Of a stretch of 12,944 nucleotides of DNA, positions 6,918 to 12,944 are shown one piece after another (the first letter of the stretch is position 1; every line of letters begins with the position of its first letter). A model generated the notes under the pieces. The model was not told the DNA's origin and did no database searches. It saw nothing but the letters and a program-made list of their open reading frames with translations. This DNA comes from Hirudo medicinalis (taxonomy: Eukaryota; Annelida; Clitellata; Hirudinida; Hirudinidae). The position numbers and the translations under genes were made by a program. The stretch lies in NCBI GenBank assembly GCA_011800805.1, contig MPNW01001366.1, forward strand, positions 1-12,944, in the 5' to 3' direction.

Positions 6918-7080
6918 CACAATCATCACCATCACAACACTTTAACAACCACAACAACAACACTTTCAATCTGCTTTCCATTGCCTAGAGTCTATTTAAC
7001 TTCTCAACAAACCGAGGATGCATCCATCCGTCATTCCACCCATCCATCCACTCACCCATCCACCTCTTCCTTCTAATCCG
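6918..7080 (+). repeat. Degenerate CAT/ACA and CATC repeats
   Basis: Short CAT and ACA runs (6918-6962) and a CATCCATC-type tetranucleotide patch (7020-7066), separated by unique sequence. Confidence 0.75.
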
Positions 7081-7392
7081 ACAAACTATGAGACCATCCA
7101 CCCTTTTTCGCTCATTTGAAATCCGACTTAGTCTATGTCGATCTTTTTGGAGGGTATCTTTTGGAGGTAGTGATAGTAGTGTGGGTTGATGAGGATGAGG
7201 AGGAAGATGGATTGAACGAAGTTTCTTCTCAAGCTCTTAACGTTTTTCCATTTCCCCGTTCGGCCCTTGCCCACTTCTCCTCGGGAGGAATGGAAAAGAT
7301 GTAGGAGGAGTGAGAAGTATTGAGAGAAGAAGAAATGAAGAGTGAAAGATTGCTTCTCGGCCATCGTGGGGTTGAACAGATCTTTTGGAAAT
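7081..7392. other. Unassigned sequence, open on both strands
   Basis: A mixed-composition stretch. The minus strand is open at 7128-7412 (contains KSLRRNFVQSIFLLILINPH) and the plus strand at 7116-7304. Neither shows a family signature or convincing splice context, so no gene is called. Confidence 0.3.
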
Positions 7393-7497
7393 CTAATCGA
7401 TGATGATGACAATGATGACGATGATGATGACGATGACGTTGGTAATCACGACGATGACGTCGGTAATGACGACGACGATGATGACGATGACGTCAAG
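7393..7497 (+). repeat. GAT/GAC array with VGN-type interruptions
   Basis: GAT and GAC triplets with two interruptions of the type GTTGGTAATCACGAC and GTCGGTAATGAC. The + frame at 7342-7572 reads poly-Asp with DDVGNH and DDVGN inserts, then VGYQKDKISRDMLDKSVACQ. No known protein was recognised. Confidence 0.85.
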
Positions 7498-7592
7498 GTA
7501 GGATATCAGAAAGATAAGATCTCTCGTGACATGCTGGACAAAAGTGTGGCATGTCAACTTGGAAAGGGATGAATGTAGCGTGTGACGTCACA
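7488..7592. promoter_or_regulatory. Two perfect CRE-like TGACGTCA sites
   Basis: TGACGTCA occurs at 7488-7495 and again at 7583-7590 within the 12-bp palindrome TGTGACGTCACA (7581-7592). A near match TGACGTCG is at 7453-7460. CREB/ATF proteins bind this octamer. The first lies at the edge of a GATGAC repeat and may be chance; the second is in unique sequence. No adjacent transcription start is known. Confidence 0.25.
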
Positions 7593-7739
7593 TCCGCATC
7601 TGTGACATGTGACCTGAGCCGGGCCCCCTAGGAACGTCCATGGCAGACCAGAAATCATTGCCAGGATTGCAAGGGATGAAGTGTCCTTTCGGGATAATAA
7701 AATACACGAAGGAAATATAAATTCATAATTTTAAATAAT

Positions 7740-7935
7740 ATTATTATTCTTATGCTTTTGATTTCTTATTCTTAAATTGTATAATAATAATAATTATTAT
7801 TATTATTACTATGGCGATGACGATTAAATGATTGTAATGTTGTAAACTAATAATAATAATAATTAGTAATATTATTAGTATCATTACCAGTATCATTACA
7901 ATTACCATTACTATCATTTTTAATATCATCTTTAC
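7740..7935. repeat. TTA/TAA-rich degenerate repeats
   Basis: Short TTA and TAA runs at 7737-7810 and 7846-7885 in AT-rich sequence with ATTACCATTACTATC-type variants. No gene. Confidence 0.75.
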
Positions 7936-7988
7936 CATTGATGCGTCTTGATTTTCATTTTCGTTATCAATATCACTACATTATTTGG

Positions 7989-8165
7989 GGTGCAAGTTAG
8001 CTCAGAGGGTAGCAGAACGACGGTAAAAGGAACATTCGTTACGTGTCGTGTTCGAAACCCAGCTTGCACCACCACAAAGCGCCCCTGGGAGACGGCGCTA
8101 TATAAATGGTCTAAGCGCCCCTGACTCTCACGCTTATGGCGCTGTATAAATAAACTTACTTACTT
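7989..8165 (+). mobile_element. tRNA-derived SINE, apparently complete
   Basis: The head at 7989-8070 is tRNA-like. Its ends GGTGCAAG and CTTGCACC are perfect complements (8-bp acceptor-like stem). TTAGCTCAGAGGGTAGCA matches a pol III A box and GTGTTCGAAACCC a B box. The body (8071-8151) carries GGCGCTATATAAA and, further on, GGCGCTGTATAAA. The 3' end runs into CTTACTTACTTA and then TTATTA repeat, a usual SINE tail. GGCGCT (8094-8099) pairs with AGCGCC (8114-8119). A second copy of the tail lies at 6825-6890. The T stem pairs poorly, so this is a SINE head rather than a functional tRNA gene. Target-site duplications are not clear because the flanks are low complexity. Confidence 0.8.
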
Positions 8166-8220
8166 ATTATTGTTATTATTACTGCAATTGTTATCATCAC
8201 CATCATCCTTTTCTTCTTCT

Positions 8221-8251
<31 letters not shown>

Positions 8252-8252
8252 C
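8160..8252 (+). repeat. TTATTA microsatellite after the SINE tail
   Basis: (TTA)n interrupted by a CAT/TTC-rich segment. The pure run at 8223-8250 is about nine units. The array begins at the 3' end of the SINE. Confidence 0.85.
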
Positions 8253-8393
8253 ATTATAAATATAATAATTAGTAGCATGCTGCCATGAAATGTTGGAGAC
8301 GGGATTCAAATCTAAAATGCTTCCTTTCCATTTTAAGTTCAACTCTTCTTCAAAAGAAATCACAATTTCCTCCTCGAATTCGCCATTTTCAAT
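8160..8393 (-). other. Possible unidentified exon on the minus strand
   Basis: A strong-looking acceptor (TTTACAATTTCTAAATTAATTCAG, split here as TTTACAATTTC then TAAATTAATTCAG) precedes an open frame reading IENGEFEEEIVISFEEELNL, then KWKGSILDLNPVSNISWQ and HATN before it enters Asn and Glu codons of the TTA/TTC repeat. The first 45 residues are not repeat-derived and look protein-like. No clear donor or family match was seen. It could be an exon with a low-complexity tail or a chance frame. Confidence 0.2.
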
Positions 8394-8448
8394 CTGAATT
8401 AATTTAGAAATTGTAAAAACTATGTAAATACAAAAAAAACCCATAAAA

Positions 8449-8650
8449 AAGGACAATAACAAGGACAAGAACAAGGAAAAGAACAATGACAAGGACAAGA
8501 ACAAGGACAAGGAAATGAACAAGGACAAGAACAATGACAAGGACAAGGACAAGAACAATGACAAGGACAAGAACAAGGACAAGGAAATGGACAAGGACAA
8601 GAACATTGACAAAGACAAGGACAAGAACAAGGACAAGGACAAGAACAATA
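8449..8650 (+). repeat. Hexamer minisatellite AAGGAC / AAGAAC
   Basis: About 33 copies of a 6-bp unit (AAGGAC, AAGAAC, AATGAC, AAGGAA) mostly arranged in 12- and 18-bp higher-order blocks such as AAGGACAAGAAC. One strand is nearly free of T. The opposite strand gives FLSLSLFLS-type frames that are artefacts. Confidence 0.93.
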
Positions 8651-8796
8651 ATCTTTGAATGAATCTAAATGAACTTTATTTTTATCCATTGCCAACGGAG
8701 ACGTTAAAAGTCCAATTGTTTGTCAGGAAAGAGTTTCTTGGTAACACTTTGTTGTTTGATTATGTAATTTATTGGAAATATTATCTAATTTTTATG

Positions 8797-8957
8797 TTAT
8801 AATTCAATAATTCAATAATAATATTGTCTTACAATTCAATAAATCATTAATAATTTTATGTTATAATTCAATAATTCATTAACAATATTATCTTATAATT
8901 CAATAATTCTTATAATAGTATTATATTATAATTCAATATTTCATTAATAATATCTTG
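8797..8957 (+). repeat. Degenerate 32-bp AT-rich minisatellite, five copies
   Basis: Units begin TTATAATTCAATAATTCATT and repeat at about 32 bp; two central copies are exactly 32 bp and the outer ones are diverged or have small indels. Confidence 0.8.
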
Positions 8958-9310
8958 TTTTTTTATTCCATATTTTATTTTTAAGGCATTTTAATGTTTG
9001 CGTTTAAGGTATTTTGTTGGATGCAATTTCTCGAAATTAACACGTTAAAAAAAAAACGATCTTAAATGCAGATGCATTGGACGCATTCACAGTGCTTTGT
9101 GGGGGATTATTCCTTTCATTTGAACGCATTATTAGAATAATTTCCATAATTACTTCTTAAATAATTACTGAATACAACAGGATTTTAACTGGGAACAATT
9201 TACAACAAAGGTTGAAAAAATAAGTTGAAGATGGTCGTCCAAAATGTCAGACGTTTGAAAGTTGTACTCCTTGATTGAAAGGTCGATTCGTTAATTTCCC
9301 AGTGACTGGA
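8958..9310. other. AT-rich unique sequence, nothing recognised
   Basis: Long A and T runs (for example at 9046-9056), no long open frame on either strand, no RNA gene or element recognised. Confidence 0.5.
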
Positions 9311-9603
9311 ATTTATAAAAATAATTATTAATTATTAATAATTTGTGATAATTTATATTAATTAGTAATAATTTGTGATAATTTATAATAATTAATAATA
9401 CTTACTAATAAAATATAATGATTCATAATAATTAAGAATGATTAAAAATATTTAACAATAATTATTAATAATTTATAATAATAATTAATAACTCATAATA
9501 ATAAATTATAACTTATAATAATAAATAATAACATCTAATAATAACGTACAATAATAATGATAATAATAAATAATATTACATACTTATATTATAAACTTAT
9601 AAT
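9311..9603. repeat. TAATAATT-rich degenerate tract
   Basis: Near-pure A/T sequence with a recurring TAATAATTTGTGATAATTTA block (twice, near 9336 and 9366) followed by irregular ATAATAA units. Confidence 0.75.
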
Positions 9604-10430
9604 AATTTCAGAAATAAAACGATTTGTCGATGCCCTCGATCAATTTCACCTCAGATGATTTAGAAAAATTAGTTTTCGAGATTTTTTTAGGAAATAAATT
9701 TAATTAAATTTCCTCTGAGGAAGGTTTTCTTAAAAATTGCTTTTTTCATCAGTTATTCCCGTCCTTTAATGAACATTAAATATTATATTGTTTTTTTAAT
9801 GAATATTAAAGAATTTCCACAAAATGGGAATAGCCATAAGACACAGAACTGTAACATAGAATTTAATTTAATTGAATTTATGTTTTATTTTCTTTTAATT
9901 GAGTCCTGGAGGGAATGACCTTTCTCAAATACTTTTTAACGGCAGAGTCTGAGATCACTGTTTAAATATTTATCGATGGAAAACATTATTTATTAAATAT
10001 TACGTGCAAATAAATAATTATAAATACAATGGATAAATTATTAGGCCTTTTAAATGAACAAATGTACGATATTAATTTCTGTTAAGCAAGCGATAATTGA
10101 TTTATGATTTACATTTGCGTATTTATATTCGAGTAAAAATGATTTCAATTTATTTATTTTTTCCACTCGAAAGGAAATCCTTTCGTGCTCGGAAAGCAGT
10201 GCTTTCAAAAGTTGGAAACTCTCTCACGAAGATTTCGATCACTTGATATCTTTGAAATTTGTGTTGATAAAACATAAACTCATTTGAATTCAAATATTAT
10301 TTTATTAATAATAACCTAATATAAGCCTAATATTTGTTCTTTTATTGTTGATTTGTTTGTCATCGTTGCTAATAATATTAATTTATTTTATGCCATGTAA
10401 TGCGATTATTAAGAGCAAAGAAGCTTTTTT
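9604..10430. other. AT-rich unique sequence, no gene seen
   Basis: Short frames only. Two adjacent short inverted repeats lie at 10168-10185 (CGAAAGGAAATCCTTTCG) and 10192-10206 (GAAAGCAGTGCTTTC). Confidence 0.45.
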
Positions 10431-10446
10431 TGCTGCAGCTGCAGCT

Positions 10447-10556
10447 GATGATGATTATAATGATGATGACGACGACGACGACGACGACGACGATGATGAT
10501 GATGATGATGATGATGACGATGATGATGATGACGACGACGATGGTAGTAGTGAAGA
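10447..10556 (+). repeat. GAT/GAC triplet array, poly-Asp in one frame
   Basis: Blocks of GAC (7 units), GAT (about 10), GAC, GAT (4) and GAC (3) follow the palindrome GCTGCAGCTGCAGC (10432-10445). A frame from an ATG at 10390 reads MPCNAIIKSKEAFF, then Ala run, then about 30 Asp and GSSEDG-stop. A longer frame upstream lacks an ATG. Treated as repeat, with coding possible but unsupported. Confidence 0.88.
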
Positions 10557-10559
10557 TGG

Positions 10560-11330
10560 CTAATTATGTCCCTTTCCAATCACCACGGTCGGTACACGGT
10601 GACACGGACAAATGGCTGCACGAAGAGGTTGTCGGACTTAAGTCGAGGCTATAAATTTGAATGACTTTGGCTTAAATTTCATCCAAAATAAGATTTAAAC
10701 TCGCTCAGCACAGGAGTGTATTCGCATTTCAAGAAATAAATACTTTATCAAGAGAAACATTTAGAAGTGATTTCTTTTAAATTGATTTTTTTTTAATACT
10801 TTTGTCCTTTAAATCAATATAAGTTCAAATTATTTCCTAAAATAGTGAAGCGAATGTTAAAACTTTATCTCGGCTTCATTTTACCCCCGGGTCACACAAA
10901 TAGACCTCGGCCAATAGAATTTAAGTTACTGCCTCGCCTCCTGAGACGATAACAGTCTTTACGATCCAGTGTTTTTGGTCAACAATATGGCCGCTTAATA
11001 ATGCCAGAAGTCGTACGGTCATTAAGCGGACTCTACTCGTCTTCGGAGATGACTTTTAGCGCCTGCGTCTTCTGCGTTTTGAGGGAGTCAACTGTTGCCC
11101 CACCCCACTGTTGTTTCTTGGTCTCCGAAAGGTCATTGGTTCGTCGATCCATCAGTTGGTCGTTAATTGATTTTGAAGAGATTTTTGGGAGGCTTTAATT
11201 TATTTCGGACGCCGTTTGCTGGTCGATTTGTGGCCAACTCCGGATTTTTAAAGAAGAGGAAAGTAATTCCAAAATTTCAAGGGGTGAGGTTAGAGTCATA
11301 GAGGTTATGTTCGTTCATTCACCAAGCCAT
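10560..11330. other. Non-repetitive region, locally GC-richer (about 10870-11240)
   Basis: This is the longest repeat-free stretch of balanced composition in the right half, with a CCAATAGA motif (10911) and short frames on both strands (40 codons on the minus strand starting MDRRTNDLSETKKQQWGG near 11152). It could hold a first exon or promoter, but no family signature or firm splice site was seen. Confidence 0.3.
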
Positions 11331-11333
11331 TAG

Positions 11334-11398
11334 CTCACTCACTCACTCACTCACTCACTCACTCACTCACTCACTCACTCACTCACTCACTCACTCAC
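11334..11398 (+). repeat. (ACTC)n tetranucleotide array, first
   Basis: About 16 uninterrupted ACTC units. Confidence 0.97.
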
Positions 11399-11639
11399 CC
11401 ATTCCAGTCGGCAGTTGGGGAAGCATGCGCTGAAATTGCAACATGGGTGACATGAATGTTTTATGCAAGAATTAATAAAGAACGAACTCGGTTTCATATA
11501 GCTCCACCCAGCCGTCCATGTTAATAGATTCTTTGCTTTTATGTCTATGCTTCCGGGTCATGCTTTTCGGTTCTTTGTTTATTATTTTCCACTCTCTGGA
11601 AGTGAATACTGGATGCAAACCGATGAAGTTGGCGAAGAG

Positions 11640-12140
11640 ATCGATGGATGGATGGATGGAAGGATAAAAGAATTGACAAATGGGGAGAAGAGCTTGAAGA
11701 ACTGGTGGATGACAGAATGGGTGGATGGATGGTTGAATGGCTACGGATGCTGATGTCCATTTCCACGGGGAGAGTTTGCAACTTTGTCGGTCGTAAGCTG
11801 AATTGAGAAGGTGTATTGGTTGTACTCGGGCGCTTCGTGGCGGATCGAAGTTGGGTAGCAAGTTGTGTAGAATGGGGGGATGGGTGGGGAGGATGGTATG
11901 GCTGAACAGAGCGACTTCACTGAGCCGAAACAATTTGATTGTTTTTAAATGATTAATTTCTGATCTTCGAAGTGATTGCTCTCGAAACGACGGATGAATG
12001 AAGGAATAACTGGTGGATGGATTGATGAATGAACGAATAAATGCGGGCATAAATTATGCAATGGATGGCCGAACGAGTGGATGAATTGATGGACAGATAG
12101 AATGCCAGTTGCTAGAATACCAATGAATAAATGAAATTCA
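11640..12140 (+). repeat. Cryptic ATGG / GAATG repeat region
   Basis: Patches such as GATGGATGGATGGATGG and GGTGGATGGATGG recur with TGAATG and GGATGA variants across 500 bp. The minus strand stays open at 11472-12050 (192 codons) but reads HPSIHPSI-type tetranucleotide translation, so no gene is called. Confidence 0.65.
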
Positions 12141-12280
12141 CAGCATGCAGGTTTTAAACGAAAATGAGTGTATGCAATTGTTTGGAGTTGTTTCTGATCA
12201 GCATTCACAATGAAGCAACTTGTCAAAACAATTACCTTACAGTTCTCTTGTCATTTCTATTACTCACCCATCCACGCTTC

Positions 12281-12402
12281 CACTCACTCACTCACTCACT
12301 CACTCACTCACTCACTCACTCACTCACTCACTCACTCACTCACTCACTCACTCACTCACTCACTCACTCACCAACCCATTCACCCACTCACTCACTCACA
12401 TG
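12281..12402 (+). repeat. (ACTC)n tetranucleotide array, second
   Basis: About 22 perfect CACT units up to 12371, then a degenerate end with AACCCATTCACC followed by four more units. It has the same orientation as the array about 0.95 kb upstream. Confidence 0.97.
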
Positions 12403-12541
12403 ATTATTGCGATCCTTCACAGAAGAGGGAGGTCTCCAGTTTACTCCTTATCGATTAAGTGTCCTTTTGAATTCCCTCACTGGAGTTTGGACTGGAGCTC
12501 CTAATAACGTGTTAAAATTATTACTCAATCCCTCCCCTCAC

Positions 12542-12647
12542 CTCCCCACCCCATTCTGGCTTCCTCATTATCATCGTCATCGTATTCGTCTTCAACATCG
12601 CGAAAGTCATCATCGTCGTCATCATCAACAGCGCTATCGGTTAAGGT
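12542..12647 (-). other. Possible acidic exon, minus strand
   Basis: Between a candidate acceptor GATTCAG|ACC and a consensus donor GGAG|GTGAGG, an open frame reads [20 protein letters not shown], then EYDDDDNEEARMGWGG. It lies upstream of the ORP exons on the same strand and leaves phase 1, which would fit the alternative 6431 start of the first recognised ORP exon. ORP3/6/7 linkers contain an acidic SDS/EFFDA/DDE segment, but this frame overlaps a GAT/GAC repeat and homology is not demonstrable. Confidence 0.2.
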
Positions 12648-12689
12648 CTGAATCATCATCCATCAATTTTGATTTTCCAATTTTCGAAC

Positions 12690-12850
12690 TCCTCCCGATC
12701 TATCCATCATTATCATCACCACTATCATCACCAAATCATCCTCACAACAATTACCGGCATCACTATCATTGGCATTATCATCGAAAAATATCATCAATTA
12801 CATTATCACATCATCATCGTTATCGTCGTCGGCATCATCATCATCATCAT

Positions 12851-12907
<57 letters not shown>

Positions 12908-12915
12908 CATCGGCA
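12690..12915 (+). repeat. CAT/CAC array, long pure (CAT)n near the window end
   Basis: Imperfect ATC/ACC triplets from about 12700 become almost pure CAT at 12832-12911 (over 20 units). The poly-His frame here is an artefact. Confidence 0.93.
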
Positions 12916-12944
12916 CGATCATCCTATTTTATGACGATCTAATC

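Noticed and set aside
7989..8070. A functional tRNA gene
   Set aside because: Only the acceptor-like stem and A/B boxes are good; the T stem does not pair well and a SINE body follows directly.
8281..8325. Possible second tRNA-like B box on the minus strand (GATTTGAATCCC)
   Set aside because: No A box, no acceptor stem and only partial B-box match.
8160..8695. Minus-strand frames with FLSLSLFLS and CSCPCPC repeats
   Set aside because: They translate the AAGGAC hexamer array; only the part below 8393 is kept, as a low-confidence exon candidate.
11030..11154. A 40-codon minus-strand frame starting MDRRTNDLSETKKQQWGG
   Set aside because: Coding-like composition but very short, with weak start context and no splice or family support.
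11472..12050. A 192-codon minus-strand frame
   Set aside because: HPSIHPSI-type content comes from tetranucleotide ATGG repeats; no domain, splice site or conserved block.
12164..12504. Frames with repeated THSLTHSL
   Set aside because: Direct translation of the (ACTC)n array in three frames.
12407..12934. A 175-codon + strand frame rich in His and Arg
   Set aside because: Most of it is CAT-repeat translation; the first part has no recognisable similarity.
1..12944. CRISPR array, phage, operon or toxin-antitoxin system
   Set aside because: The regular repeats are microsatellites and minisatellites without spacers, and the gene structure is intron-containing and eukaryotic.

Overview
This is a eukaryotic, almost certainly animal (invertebrate) genomic window. 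Spliced GT-AG exons are split by short introns, non-coding DNA is AT-rich, triplet microsatellites are unusually dense, and there is a tRNA-derived SINE with a GGCGCTATATAAA tail. The exact clade cannot be read from the sequence. There is no operon, CRISPR array or other prokaryotic architecture.

The one securely identified gene lies on the minus strand at 2117-6426 and runs right to left. Ten exons, built here by matching splice phase and protein motifs, encode the complete C-terminal lipid-transfer (ORD) domain of an oxysterol-binding-protein-related protein of the OSBPL3/6/7 subfamily. It runs from the lid segment ([14 protein letters not shown]) through [19 protein letters not shown], the [14 protein letters not shown] block, the VSHHPP PI4P-binding motif, [13 protein letters not shown] and the RFRPDQR block to a C terminus in LPQLW-stop. 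An AATAAA signal lies 50 nt past the stop. The N-terminal part of the protein (PH domain and linker) is not recognisable in the remaining 6.5 kb of upstream sequence. Two junctions are each short by one base (exon 7/8 near 3665, and inside the last exon near 2190). These are either assembly indels or real lesions.

Layout: 1-2060, intergenic triplet arrays with no supported gene; 2061-6426, the ORP gene, with 7 of its 9 introns carrying triplet repeats close to the 5' splice site; 6430-7740, more repeats, a SINE 3' fragment and unassigned sequence; 7740-8165, TTA-rich sequence and a tRNA-head SINE; 8165-8960, TTA, hexamer and 32-bp repeats, with one exon-like stretch; 8960-10440, AT-rich sequence; 10440-10560, a GAT/GAC (poly-Asp frame) array; 10560-11330, non-repetitive and locally GC-richer; 11330-12410, two (ACTC)n arrays flanking cryptic ATGG-type repeat DNA; 12540-12944, CAT-type arrays with one possible acidic exon.

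Most long open frames here are translations of microsatellites (poly-D, H, I, M, S or T) and are not annotated as genes. I found no convincing new multi-gene system. The most interesting signals concern splicing: an exon beginning with a perfect 5' splice consensus (CAG|GTAAGT), and an intron whose two ends carry complementary GAT and CAT arrays.
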